Positions 1 through 9,260 of a stretch of DNA of 64,000 nt are shown here, piece after piece. Numbering within the stretch: the stretch's first letter is position 1; each line of letters begins with the position of its first letter. Both the position numbers and the translations under genes were made by a program. The notes beneath the pieces are model-generated. The model worked only from the letters and a program-made list of their open reading frames with translations, was not told the DNA's origin and ran no database searches. The stretch comes from JAOAPY01 sp038237475 (lineage in GTDB: Bacteria; Acidobacteriota; Blastocatellia; Pyrinomonadales; Pyrinomonadaceae). The DNA lies in NCBI GenBank assembly GCA_038237475.1, contig JBBRYS010000006.1, positions 248,001 through 312,000 of the forward strand, read 5' to 3'.

Positions 1-943
1 ATCCGAACCTTCTTTCCTTGTCATAATCGCTGATGCCAACGTTGAGCATCTGGCCCGCTCCGAGGGAAAGCGGAATGAAGTGATGAAATACAACTAGATT
101 GCGAATCGTGATCGGAGCAATCATCAAAACGGTCGCGGCAACTAGGGCCGCGGCGCTGGTCCAACGCCGGCCACGTTCCATAATAACGAGGAGCACAAGC
201 GCCAGAAATGGCGCCAGCAACAAGGCGTTTGATCTGAGCCAGCAGGACAGACCAATGAATACTCCGGCTGCCAACACCCCGGGCAGACTCGCGCGTTTCT
301 GCGCTCGGATAATTAAATAGAGAGCCAGCAGAATGGGCAACGTGGCCAGCGAATCGGGCAGCAGCAGCAGAGAGTAGTAAGCCAATTGCGGTGAGAGAGC
401 TGCCAGCAGGCCTGCGACTACAGACGCCTTGATTGGTAATAACTCTGCAGCGACAAAGAACAGCAGCACCGCCGCGATGGCGTCGCAGATGATTTGAAAC
501 ATGCGCATCGAGGTGTCTGAATCGCCAAACACGCGTATGACTATTGCCATCACGAGGGGATAACCAGGAGGGTAAGTCAGGATATTTGCATCTCCGGGCG
601 GGGCGGGGCCAGTGATGAAGTGGGTGACATCGCCCGCAAGCAAAAGATGAGCATTGGCTTTGTGGTGCTCAACCATGCCGGTAAAAATTCTGGGGAAGTT
701 CGGACGATTGTCCTGCCAGAGTAGGAGCCTGACGCCGATTGCTACCGTGAAAATCGCCAGACAAATTGCGGCCAGCCGGACCCGTGTCAATCCACTCTTT
801 CGAATATCCTGCAACGGAAATGAGATCTCGAGTGCGGCAGTCGTGGCCTGGATCGCTCTGATTGTTTGACTAGATAAACGCAAGCAGGTAGTTTCCCTTG
901 GACGGTCACATCCCCGAAGGCCGGCCGCAATCGCGAGGGGCAT
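1..943 (-). CDS. GT39-type integral membrane glycosyltransferase (3' end outside window)
   Basis: The minus strand is open from 943 to the window edge, so the C-terminus is missing. The translation has a first membrane helix after about 50 residues, then a long first extracytoplasmic loop with TYPPGYPL, and then repeated hydrophobic segments with a helix ending in LPDSLA. This layout (helix, acceptor loop with a PPGYP-type motif, helix bundle) is typical of ArnT/PMT-like glycosyltransferases, which use polyprenyl-phosphate sugars as donors. The ATG at 943 is the longest start and leaves only 38 bp to the divergent gene at 982; TTG at 883 is an alternative. The family call is good; donor and acceptor are unknown. 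The surface-polysaccharide neighbours fit a role in glycan decoration. Confidence 0.75.
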   Translation of the reverse strand, partial: MPLAIAAGLRGCDRPRETTCLRLSSQTIRAIQATTAALEISFPLQDIRKSGLTRVRLAAICLAIFTVAIGVRLLLWQDNRPNFPRIFTGMVEHHKANAHLLLAGDVTHFITGPAPPGDANILTYPPGYPLVMAIVIRVFGDSDTSMRMFQIICDAIAAVLLFFVAAELLPIKASVVAGLLAALSPQLAYYSLLLLPDSLATLPILLALYLIIRAQKRASLPGVLAAGVFIGLSCWLRSNALLLAPFLALVLLVIMERGRRWTSAAALVAATVLMIAPITIRNLVVFHHFIPLSLGAGQMLNVGISDYDKERRFG

Positions 944-981
944 CCTAACAAAACCGACTTTTCCGTGCACGCTGGTCAAAT

Positions 982-3138
982 ATGAAACAGGTCATTCAAG
1001 ACCTTGGAAATCATCAGCTAAAGGTAGCGGATGTGCCCCCGCCGGTGGCGCAGAGAGGACGTGTGCTGGTGCGCACGGCCGCGACGCTGATTAGCGCGGG
1101 CACGGAACGCATGACCGTCGAGATGGGCAAGCGGAGCCTGCTAGGCAAAGCCAGAGAGCGTCCTGATTTGGTCAGACAAGTAGTTCAGAAGGCACAGCGG
1201 GAAGGCATTCTCAGCACGCTTAACGCGGTGCGCGCGAAACTGGGTGCTCAGGTGGCACTGGGCTACAGCGCTTCCGGCACAGTAATCGGCATTGGTGAAG
1301 GCGTGACTGAGTTTGCGGTTGGCGATCGCGTGGCTTGCGCCGGCGCCGGCTTTGCCTCGCACGCCGAGGTCCTCTCCGTACCAAAAAATCTCTGCGTTCC
1401 GTTACCCGAGAATGTCGATTTTGAAAGCGGGGCTTTCGGCACGCTGGGAGCGATTGCTCTGCAGGGCCTGCGGCTCGCAAATCCCACTTTGGGCGAACGG
1501 TGCGTGGTCATCGGGTTGGGATTAGTCGGACAGTTGACCGTACAACTGCTCAAGGCGAATGGTTGCCGGGTCTTTGGCATCGACCTGGATGCGCTGAGGG
1601 TCGGATTGGCACAGGAGCTCGGAGCAGACGACGGATGCGCCCCTGATGACGACGCTCAAAGACGAGTGCTGGAGTGGTCTCGTGGACGAGGGGCTGATGC
1701 GGTGCTGATCACGGCAGCCACCTCATCGAATCAGCCGGTGGAACTTGCGGGCGAGATATCGCGCCAGAAAGGGCGAGTGATCGCAGTGGGCCTGGTGGGT
1801 CTGGATATTCCACGCGAGCTTTACTATCGCCGGGAACTCTCGCTAAACCTTTCCATGTCTTACGGACCTGGGCGCTATGATCCGGAATACGAGGAGCGTG
1901 GCCACGACTATCCGTTTGCTTACGTCCGTTGGACCGAAGGGCGCAACCTGGAAGCTTTTATCGATCTGGTTTCGGCCGATCGACTGGTAGTAAAGCCGCT
2001 GATCACGCATCGCTTTCCGATTGATGAGGCCGAGCGCGCCTACTCCTTGATCAGCGGTGAAGTATCGCAGCCTCACCTCGGCATCCTGCTCACCTACGAT
2101 ACCGAGCGCGCCCTGCAGACAAGCATCACAATGTCCGGCGCTCAAAATAGAGATGCTACAGCGAAGCAGACCGTCAGTGTCGGTCTCATCGGCGCCGGTA
2201 GCTATGCGAAGAGAATTCTGTTGCCGAATTTGAAGTCTGCCGGCGCACAGTTTCAAACAGTGGCCACGGCATCCGGCATTTCGGCTCGTGAGGTCGGAGA
2301 GAAATACGGTTTTCGCCATTGCGTAGCGAGTGCCGCCGAAGTCATAGACGACGAAAATGTAAATCTGGTCGTCATTGCCACCAGACACGACACACACGCG
2401 GAGTTGGCGCGGCTCGCGCTTGAGCGCGGACATAATGTCTTTGTCGAAAAACCACTCGCGCTGGGGCCCGCTGAGTTAGAAAGCGTGCTCGACGCCGCTG
2501 CTCAATCAGAGGGTTTTTTGACCGTTGGCTTCAACCGGCGTTTCTCACCGGCGGCCCTTGCCGCGAAGGATTTCTTCAGGGACGCGCGAGATCCATTGTC
2601 GATCAACTATCGTATCAATGCCGGCCGCATTCCCGCCGAACATTGGATCCAGAATAGCGAGGAAGGTGGCGGGCGCATTATTGGCGAGGTCTGCCACTTT
2701 ATCGACTTGATGCATTTTCTGACTGGCTCGCTTACCACTCGTGTCTACGCGGAAGCTGTGAGCACTCGCAATCATCAGGTCGTGGCCGAGGATTCAGTTT
2801 TTATCACGCTCCGTTTCGCTGACGGATCGAATGGCTCTATCGCGTATCTTTCCGAAGGCGACGCCACGCTGGCCAAAGAGCGAGTAGAGATTTTCGGTGC
2901 GGGCAAGGCGTTTGTGTTGGATGACTTTCGCAGCGCCACCCTGCATCAGCACGGAAAAAAGAAGCGGTTGCGACTTTCCGGACAGGACAAAGGACAGGCT
3001 AACGAACTGCGAACGATTTGCCAGGCCGTTTTGCAGGGCGGGCCCGCGCCGATCTCGCTTGAAGACCTGGCAGCCTCAGCGCGCGCGACTTTCGCAGTCA
3101 GGGAGTCGCTGCGCACCGGACAACCTGTCGCTGTCTAA
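982..3138 (+). CDS. Two-domain oxidoreductase: medium-chain dehydrogenase fused to Gfo/Idh/MocA domain
   Basis: Residues 1-360 form a zinc-alcohol-dehydrogenase-like (MDR) domain with a Rossmann GLGLVGQL motif. Residues of about 395-718 form a Gfo/Idh/MocA domain starting with GLIGAGSYAKR and containing the EKPLAL motif that carries the catalytic lysine of this family. This bi-domain arrangement is known from many exopolysaccharide clusters, where it is thought to act on nucleotide- or lipid-linked sugars; the substrate is not known. It is the only rightward gene in this part of the cluster and converges on the asnB-like gene with a 27-bp gap. The length of 718 residues is normal for the fusion. 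Confidence 0.85.
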   Translation: MKQVIQDLGNHQLKVADVPPPVAQRGRVLVRTAATLISAGTERMTVEMGKRSLLGKARERPDLVRQVVQKAQREGILSTLNAVRAKLGAQVALGYSASGTVIGIGEGVTEFAVGDRVACAGAGFASHAEVLSVPKNLCVPLPENVDFESGAFGTLGAIALQGLRLANPTLGERCVVIGLGLVGQLTVQLLKANGCRVFGIDLDALRVGLAQELGADDGCAPDDDAQRRVLEWSRGRGADAVLITAATSSNQPVELAGEISRQKGRVIAVGLVGLDIPRELYYRRELSLNLSMSYGPGRYDPEYEERGHDYPFAYVRWTEGRNLEAFIDLVSADRLVVKPLITHRFPIDEAERAYSLISGEVSQPHLGILLTYDTERALQTSITMSGAQNRDATAKQTVSVGLIGAGSYAKRILLPNLKSAGAQFQTVATASGISAREVGEKYGFRHCVASAAEVIDDENVNLVVIATRHDTHAELARLALERGHNVFVEKPLALGPAELESVLDAAAQSEGFLTVGFNRRFSPAALAAKDFFRDARDPLSINYRINAGRIPAEHWIQNSEEGGGRIIGEVCHFIDLMHFLTGSLTTRVYAEAVSTRNHQVVAEDSVFITLRFADGSNGSIAYLSEGDATLAKERVEIFGAGKAFVLDDFRSATLHQHGKKKRLRLSGQDKGQANELRTICQAVLQGGPAPISLEDLAASARATFAVRESLRTGQPVAV

Positions 3139-3165
3139 TGTGGAGCGACGCGCCGTCGTCATGGT

Positions 3166-5106
3166 TCAGCGCTGGTCAATAAATTCCCGCTGCCACAGCT
3201 CGAGTGTCAGCAGTTGAAAGATCTGCAAGTTGAAATCTTCACGCCCTGACTGATTAGCGACAATGATCTTCCTGACCGCGGCTGGACGAAAAAGACCACG
3301 CCGCTTAACCGTCTCTTCGGACAGCAGGTCTTCAACCAGAGGTCTCAATGGTCCGCGCAGCCACGACCGGATCGGAGCCCCGAATCCCGCCTTCTTGCGC
3401 CAGACGATCTCGCGCGGCAGCAACTTTTCCGCCGCCCGTTTAAGAATGTATTTGCGCTTCCATCCGCGCAGTTTCAAGTGCGTTGGCATGCGCGCGGTCA
3501 ACTCCAGCATTTCATGATTAACAAAGGGCACCCGCACTTCCAGATTCGCGGCCATCGATGTCTTGTCCGTATAAGCAAGATTAAGACAAGGCAAGAATGT
3601 TTTCAGATCAACGTACAGAAGTTGATTGAGTGGCGCTGCATTTTTGACGCGCGCAAAGTGGCGGTAATGATCTCGATAAGGATCCATGCCCGCTTTGGCC
3701 TGGAACGTTTCTTCGGTGAAGAGCCATTCCTTCATGTCCTCAGTGAAGTATGTGCCGTAACCAAGGTAACGGTCCTGGAAGTCGAGCGCGGCGCTGCGCG
3801 CGAACTTTTTCGCGTTGCGCAGGGTCGCGGTCATCCGCCCGGGCCGGCCGCCGGGTAAGGCTTCAGCCATCATTTTCAGTAGTGGTTGGCGGAAACTTTT
3901 GGGCAGGGGATCCAACGCCCCCGCGAGCTTCATTGCCAGGTGTCGCGGATAACCCGCGAAGACTTCGTCGCCGCCTATACCTGAGAGCATGACCTTCAGC
4001 GTTTCGCGGGCAGCCTTTGACACGAGAAAGCTGGCAAGCATGGCCGGATCCGCAATCGGTTCATCCGCGTGATAGATCAGCTTCGGCAACAGATTAGCCA
4101 CGTCCGGGTTGAGCATGATCTCGCGGTAGTCGGTATCCAACAGCTGGCTGACTCGACGAGCCCAGACAACGTCATCGGGAATGATGTCGTAACGCAGGTC
4201 TTTCGCTTCCATGCCCACCGTGTAGGTCGGCACCCGTTGGCCGTGGTTGTGATGCTTCATGAGCGCGACGATCGACGAGGAGTCAACGCCGCCCGAAAGA
4301 AACGAACCTACCGGCACGTCCGCCACCATCTCCAGACCAACTACGCGATCGAGAGTTTCCAGGACCTGCTCAGTCCACCAGGCATCGCTCTTGCCGTGTT
4401 CGATTTCGTCGTACGAGACGTCCCACCATTCGTGAACGCCCAGGCGATCGTCTCTCAGCGTTAAGTAATGACCAGGAGGCAGCTTCCACACGTTCTCAAA
4501 CAGCGTGTGCGGATCCGGCGTCCAGAGGAACGTAAGATATTGGTTCAGAGCTTCGAGATTTAGTGCCGGCTGAATCAACCCGGTGGCGAGAATAGCCTTG
4601 ATCTCAGAAGCGAAGATTAGGGATTGCCCGTCCGGGGTTTCGACCTGGGAATAATAGAGTGGCTTGATTCCGACTCGATCTCGCGCCAGGGTCAAAGTGT
4701 TTTCCTGCTGATCCCAAATCGCGAAAGCAAACATGCCATTCAAACGTGACAGGCAATCCACTCCCCACTCAGCCCAGGCGGCCAGCAGAACTTCCGTATC
4801 TGTCTGCGTATTGAAAGTGTGATTCTTGCCGGTGAGTTCGGCGCGCAGTTCGCAGTAATTATAAATCTCGCCATTGAGCGTGATTACAAAGCGCCCGTCG
4901 GCCGAGATCATCGGTTGCTGGCCCGCACTGCTGATGTCGATAATCGCCAGACGGCGATGGCCAAAACAAACGCGTCGGCCATTAGAGTCGATTGCCTTTG
5001 AGGTCCAGATCCCTTCACCGTCGCGACCGCGATGCGAGAGAGACTGAAGCATAGCGCCAATGCGTTGCTCAGGATTTACGGCAATCATGCCGGCGATGCC
5101 GCACAT
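3166..5106 (-). CDS. asnB: Asparagine synthase (glutamine-hydrolysing), class II amidotransferase type
   Basis: The protein begins MCGIAG, so Cys2 becomes the N-terminal nucleophile of the Ntn glutaminase domain (about 1-210). HRGRDGEG, RLAIID and LNGEIYNY are the usual glutaminase motifs. The synthetase domain follows with the pyrophosphate loop SGGVDSS near residue 270. At 646 residues it matches the long AsnB/XrtA-associated type. The start is fixed by Cys2 and has GAGG upstream. Only 1 bp separates it from the O-antigen-ligase-like gene upstream, so the two are co-transcribed. In polysaccharide clusters such paralogues probably amidate uronic acid sugars rather than make asparagine; that part is inference. 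Confidence 0.9.
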   Translation of the reverse strand: MCGIAGMIAVNPEQRIGAMLQSLSHRGRDGEGIWTSKAIDSNGRRVCFGHRRLAIIDISSAGQQPMISADGRFVITLNGEIYNYCELRAELTGKNHTFNTQTDTEVLLAAWAEWGVDCLSRLNGMFAFAIWDQQENTLTLARDRVGIKPLYYSQVETPDGQSLIFASEIKAILATGLIQPALNLEALNQYLTFLWTPDPHTLFENVWKLPPGHYLTLRDDRLGVHEWWDVSYDEIEHGKSDAWWTEQVLETLDRVVGLEMVADVPVGSFLSGGVDSSSIVALMKHHNHGQRVPTYTVGMEAKDLRYDIIPDDVVWARRVSQLLDTDYREIMLNPDVANLLPKLIYHADEPIADPAMLASFLVSKAARETLKVMLSGIGGDEVFAGYPRHLAMKLAGALDPLPKSFRQPLLKMMAEALPGGRPGRMTATLRNAKKFARSAALDFQDRYLGYGTYFTEDMKEWLFTEETFQAKAGMDPYRDHYRHFARVKNAAPLNQLLYVDLKTFLPCLNLAYTDKTSMAANLEVRVPFVNHEMLELTARMPTHLKLRGWKRKYILKRAAEKLLPREIVWRKKAGFGAPIRSWLRGPLRPLVEDLLSEETVKRRGLFRPAAVRKIIVANQSGREDFNLQIFQLLTLELWQREFIDQR

Positions 5107-5107
5107 A

Positions 5108-6655
5108 CTACGCGCCTCGGACAGCGTAGTGTCGCTGCAAGGCCAGAGTTAGTCCCATGATGAGATAAACAATCATAACTACTTCCGAGTCGCCCCAGTT
5201 GTACTCTACCAGGCCGCTGACAAAGAAACCGACCAACCCACCCAGGGCGCCGAGCACAATCGCCCGGTCGATCCAGGGACCGAGGAGCCGATCGCTGCTT
5301 TTCGCGACCGCGGCGGAGTCTGGCATGCTCAAGCTTCGATGCAGCCGCCAGAGCACGCGGGCGTAAAGGCCCAACAGCGTAAGCCAAACCAACATGGCAG
5401 GCACGCCGCGCTCAAGCGCAATCTCGAGCAAGTCCGAATGCATGTGGCCCAATGGCAACCGGCCCTGTTCGAACAAGCCCCATTCACGCCAATGCGACTT
5501 TATGGAGTCCATACCGACACCCACCAGCAGATGACGCGGCTCACTCACCAGCAGATGAAAACCTCCGCGCCAAACGGACTGGCGCCAGGTAATTGAACCG
5601 TCAGTTCGATCAAGGAAGCCAACGTTACGTTTCGCCTGCAGCATAAAAAGCCCGGCCAGGATCAAAGGGATAGCCAGCACCCCAACCACAAGCAGGCTGC
5701 GCCGGCTGGCGCCGAGCAGGAAAATTACAGCAGATGAAATTATGAAAGCCACCCATGACGCGCGCGTGATGGTCAGGAGCAACGAACCGATCATCGCTGC
5801 GATTGCGAGCAGCAACAGCGCTCCCCACCAACTGCGCTTGAAAGGCAGAAAGACGTACAGAGCGACGGTCAGCGCCAGGATTAGTTGCAGCACCTCTGCG
5901 TAGGTCACGTAGTGGCCGTAGAAACCGGTGGCGCGCCAGTCGCGACCGCGTGACCAACTATCGATCCCCAACTGCTGTTGAGCCGTGTTGCCGGCCAGGA
6001 ACTGGCCCCGCGGCACTTTGAAAGTCGGAATAATTTCCTGGCGATAAGTTTTGATCTGGGCGGGTCCTTTATTAGACGACGTCAGGGCGCTAATCAGATC
6101 GTCGGGACCATTAATGGTCTGACCGTCAACCGCCAACAATGTGTCACCCGCACGCACGCCGTGAGTGTAGAGAGGACTCTCAGTCTCAAGACCCTGAATC
6201 TTTAATCCTCTTCCGATTGAGCGCTGGCCGAAGGTGAAAGCCGCGCTCAGCAGACACGAAGCGATCAGCGTGAGGATTAACAAACGCAGCACGCGTTTCG
6301 AGTGAATGTTCTGACCCAGTAAATAGACGATTGTAAACAGCGAGGCCGCGCGCAGTTTTCCGATCGAAACCATCGGCTCGTAAGACAGGAAAGCTGACAG
6401 TCCAGTGAGGATAAAGAATCCCAGCAACGCATAATCCAGCGAGGTTTTTTGGACTACCGGTCGAGGATAAAAGGCAAAGCGCAGGAGCCAGCACGTCAGG
6501 CCGAGCAGCCACGCAGTTTGAGTTGCAGCGATGGAAAGCGGAGCGAAGCCCACCAACAGAAAAAGAAAAACCAGGATGGCTCTGTCGACTATCTTAGCGA
6601 AGGGCCCGGGTGATTCGGCATCGATCATTCCATCTCTCTTGCGGCCTACACTCAT
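5108..6655 (-). CDS. O-antigen ligase/polymerase-like membrane protein with inserted PDZ-like domain
   Basis: A polytopic membrane protein of 515 residues with about 10-12 helices. The Wzy/WaaL-type signature lies after residue 240 (RATGFYGHYVTYAE, then a large loop with the GLFEQG and GHMHSDLLE region). Residues of about 150-215 hold an extra soluble block (GLETESPLYTHGVRAGDTLLAVDGQTI is its core, split here only for description as GVRAGDTLL and VDGQTI), which reads as a PDZ substrate-binding fold in an extracytoplasmic loop. The start overlaps the upstream 2-epimerase stop by 4 bp (ATGA), showing translational coupling. Likely role: polymerising repeat units or ligating glycan to an acceptor. 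The PDZ insert is unusual for the family. Confidence 0.85.
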   Translation of the reverse strand: MSVGRKRDGMIDAESPGPFAKIVDRAILVFLFLLVGFAPLSIAATQTAWLLGLTCWLLRFAFYPRPVVQKTSLDYALLGFFILTGLSAFLSYEPMVSIGKLRAASLFTIVYLLGQNIHSKRVLRLLILTLIASCLLSAAFTFGQRSIGRGLKIQGLETESPLYTHGVRAGDTLLAVDGQTINGPDDLISALTSSNKGPAQIKTYRQEIIPTFKVPRGQFLAGNTAQQQLGIDSWSRGRDWRATGFYGHYVTYAEVLQLILALTVALYVFLPFKRSWWGALLLLAIAAMIGSLLLTITRASWVAFIISSAVIFLLGASRRSLLVVGVLAIPLILAGLFMLQAKRNVGFLDRTDGSITWRQSVWRGGFHLLVSEPRHLLVGVGMDSIKSHWREWGLFEQGRLPLGHMHSDLLEIALERGVPAMLVWLTLLGLYARVLWRLHRSLSMPDSAAVAKSSDRLLGPWIDRAIVLGALGGLVGFFVSGLVEYNWGDSEVVMIVYLIMGLTLALQRHYAVRGA

Positions 6656-7788
6656 TTATTCAGCTTCTCAGGAGAAGGAGCGGAAGTCTCCTCGCTTAAA
6701 TAATCGACAATGCGATCCGCAGTGCGGCCATCCCAAAGCGGCGGCACACTCCTTGAACTGGGCACCAGCGTCTGGTTCAAAGCTTCCATCGCAGCGTCGA
6801 TGATTCGTTCAGGGCTGATTCCCACCACATGATTCGTGCCCAGGCTGACTGTGACGGGCCGTTCAGTGTTTTCGCGCAAAGTAAGACAGGGGATTCCCAG
6901 CGCCGTCGTCTCTTCCTGCAGCCCGCCTGAATCGGTTAGTACAAGTTTCGCATTGCTGTAAAGGCCGAGAAAGTCGAGATAGCCCAGCGGTTCGATCAGC
7001 GTAAGGCCCGCAATGTTTTTGATGGCCGTTTCTAAACCAAGCGCAGCGATCGTTTTGCGTGTACGCGGGTGGACGGGAAATATGATTGGCAACCGCCCGG
7101 CGATCGTCGCGAGTGCTCTAATGATTCCGGCAAAGTTTTCGCGGTCATCCACATTAGAGGGACGGTGCAGGGTTAGGACGGCGTAGTCTCGTTCGTTCAG
7201 ATTGAGTTGTTTCCGGATGGGTGACTTTTGGGCGCGTTCCAGATACTTGAACAACGAGTCGATCATGATGTTGCCGACAAAACGAATGCGCTCTTCCGGC
7301 ACCCCTTCTGCAAGCAGATTCTCATCTCCGTCCTGAGATGGAGTGAAAAGCAAATCAGCGAGTTGGTCCGTCAACAGGCGATTGATTTCTTCGGGCATCG
7401 TGCGATCGCGGCTGCGCAGACCGGCTTCGACGTGCGCGACTTTGACTCCCAGCTTGACGGCGACGAGCGCGCAGGCGAGGGTTGAATTAACATCGCCAAC
7501 AACCACGACCCAGTCCGGCTTTTCGCGCAACAGGACGGGCTCGAATTTCTGCATGATGGCTGCAGTTTGCTGGGCTTGCGAAGCTGAGCCGACCTCCAGA
7601 CAAACATCCGGGTGGGGCACTTCCAGATCGTGCAAAAAGGCATCCGACATCAACTGGTCATAGTGCTGGCCCGTATGAACAACAAGCGGCGCAAACTCAC
7701 GCTCACGCCGCTTCATTGCATCCACCAGGGGGGCGACCTTCATGAAGTTTGGACGCGCCCCGACAACGTTGATTACCTTCAGCATCAT
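6652..7788 (-). CDS. wecB: UDP-N-acetylglucosamine 2-epimerase (non-hydrolysing)
   Basis: A 378-residue protein of the WecB/MnaA family, which interconverts UDP-GlcNAc and UDP-ManNAc. Visible signatures are GARPNFMK at the N-terminus, HTGQHYD, the HVEAGLRS catalytic region, and the C-terminal UDP-binding stretch ETTALGIPCLTLRENTERP. The length is normal. ATGATG at the start leaves the first methionine uncertain by one codon. With the nucleotide sugar dehydrogenase just upstream, it could provide UDP-ManNAc and then UDP-ManNAcA for the surface glycan. The final 4 bp overlap the ligase-like gene. Confidence 0.93.
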   Translation of the reverse strand: MMLKVINVVGARPNFMKVAPLVDAMKRREREFAPLVVHTGQHYDQLMSDAFLHDLEVPHPDVCLEVGSASQAQQTAAIMQKFEPVLLREKPDWVVVVGDVNSTLACALVAVKLGVKVAHVEAGLRSRDRTMPEEINRLLTDQLADLLFTPSQDGDENLLAEGVPEERIRFVGNIMIDSLFKYLERAQKSPIRKQLNLNERDYAVLTLHRPSNVDDRENFAGIIRALATIAGRLPIIFPVHPRTRKTIAALGLETAIKNIAGLTLIEPLGYLDFLGLYSNAKLVLTDSGGLQEETTALGIPCLTLRENTERPVTVSLGTNHVVGISPERIIDAAMEALNQTLVPSSRSVPPLWDGRTADRIVDYLSEETSAPSPEKLNK

Positions 7789-7819
7789 TCAGAGGGTGCG
7801 AGATCTCTCGCGCAAAGTA

Positions 7820-7839
7820 GCAAAGCCCCGCGGCTTTGC
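7820..7839. terminator. Perfect 8-bp hairpin between dehydrogenase and epimerase genes
   Basis: GCAAAGCC, a CCGC loop and GGCTTTGC form a perfect stem in the 106-bp gap between two genes of the same operon. No run of T follows on either strand, so it is not a classical intrinsic terminator. It may be an RNA-stability or attenuation element, or one copy of a dispersed palindromic repeat. Confidence 0.45.
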
Positions 7840-7894
7840 GGAAATCAACTCGTTCGTGCGCGAGTCTGCAGCGAGGATTATCTGCGCGTTCGCA

Positions 7895-9232
7895 TCAGAG
7901 CCGGATGATGCGAGCGCAACTAGTCTTTCGCACCTCGCTATTGAGAGCGTTGCGAGTATCAACGATCAGAGTTGCCTGTTGGCACACACGCTGGTAATCC
8001 GTGTCGCTATGATCGGTGACGATGACGACGCAATCGCTTTCCTTCAGCTCCGCATCGCTCAATGAAACCGACTGCAGCGGTTCGCCACTTCCTACCGTGT
8101 GTGAATCGTCGAAACTGACATTCTTTACGAATGGATCATGGTAGCGCACATCGGCGCCTTTGGCTCGCAGTCGATCGATGATCGATAGGGCCGGGCTTTC
8201 GCGCACGTCGTCGATGTCCTTCTTGTAGGCCACGCCCAACAGCAGCACGCGCGATCCGTTCAGGGCTTTGCGTTCATTGTTCAGCCCGTCCGAAATCAGT
8301 TGGACCACATGATCCGGCATGCGAGAATTCACTTCCTCCGCCAAACCGATGAAACGAGAATCAAACCCGTGCTGCCGCGCTTTCCACAAAAGGTAATGCG
8401 GATCCAGCGGGATGCAATGACCGCCAATCCCGGGTCCCGGATAAAAGGCCATGAACCCAAACGGCTTGGTGGCCGCAGCCCGAATCACTTCCCAGGTGTC
8501 GATATTTAACGCGTAACAGAGACGCGCCATTTCGTTAGCCATGCCGATGTTAACGGCGCGAAAAGTATTCTCGAGCAGTTTGGCTGCTTCGGCTACACGT
8601 GCCGAGGTGACGGCGAAAACATCTTTGACGATTTGAGAATAGAGATGCGCGGCCACTGCCGTTGAATCGTCGGTGACACCGCCCACAACTTTGGGAATGT
8701 TGTGAGTCTGAAATTGTGGATTGCCTGGATCGACCCGCTCGGGTGAAAAGGCCAGCAGGAAATCTTCGTCGAGTTTCAGGCCCATGTCTTCGAACATCGG
8801 CAGCAGGACTTCATCGGTCGTACCCGGATAGGTGGTCGACTCGAGGATGATCAACTGTCCACGCCGCAAGCGCTGCTGGATTTGTTCCGCCGCCGCCAGG
8901 ATATAGGAAATATCCGGTTCCTTGGTTTTTCTCAACGGCGTGGGCACGCAGATGATGATCGCATCACAGCTCTGCAAGTCCGTGAAGTCAGTCGTAGCTC
9001 TGAGGCGCTTCTTCTCCACCAGTTCCCTGACTGTGCCGGAATCGATGTCGCCGATATACGATTCGCCGCTGTTAATCCGGTCAGCCTTGCTCTGGTCCAC
9101 TTCAAAGCCCACTGCGGCAAAACCGTTGCGGGCAAATTCAACTACCAGCGGCAAGCCTACGTAGCCGAGTCCGATGACGCCGACAGTGGCGCCTTTATTT
9201 GTAATAAGGTCAGTAAGTTCTGCTTTGATCAT
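7895..9232 (-). CDS. Nucleotide sugar dehydrogenase (UDP-GlcNAc/UDP-ManNAc 6-dehydrogenase type)
   Basis: The NAD-binding motif GVIGLGYVGLPL lies near the N-terminus, the catalytic cysteine in GGHCIPLDPHYL near residue 260, and the UDP-binding C-terminal domain carries LLGVAYKKDIDDVRESP. This is the WbpA/WbpO/TviB branch that oxidises C6 of a UDP-HexNAc twice to give a uronic acid. A longer reading frame begins at 9283 but overlaps the upstream gene and adds a charged, non-conserved tail; the ATG at 9232 (MIKAEL) fits the family start. Together with the 2-epimerase it probably makes an amino-uronic acid sugar that the AsnB paralogue could amidate. Confidence 0.92.
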   Translation of the reverse strand: MIKAELTDLITNKGATVGVIGLGYVGLPLVVEFARNGFAAVGFEVDQSKADRINSGESYIGDIDSGTVRELVEKKRLRATTDFTDLQSCDAIIICVPTPLRKTKEPDISYILAAAEQIQQRLRRGQLIILESTTYPGTTDEVLLPMFEDMGLKLDEDFLLAFSPERVDPGNPQFQTHNIPKVVGGVTDDSTAVAAHLYSQIVKDVFAVTSARVAEAAKLLENTFRAVNIGMANEMARLCYALNIDTWEVIRAAATKPFGFMAFYPGPGIGGHCIPLDPHYLLWKARQHGFDSRFIGLAEEVNSRMPDHVVQLISDGLNNERKALNGSRVLLLGVAYKKDIDDVRESPALSIIDRLRAKGADVRYHDPFVKNVSFDDSHTVGSGEPLQSVSLSDAELKESDCVVIVTDHSDTDYQRVCQQATLIVDTRNALNSEVRKTSCARIIRL

Positions 9233-9260
9233 TTTGAGATGTTTGTTTTCCTTGAAATCT

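Noticed and set aside
1843..2433. 196-codon minus frame inside the two-domain oxidoreductase gene
   Set aside because: Antisense shadow of a gene with intact motifs.
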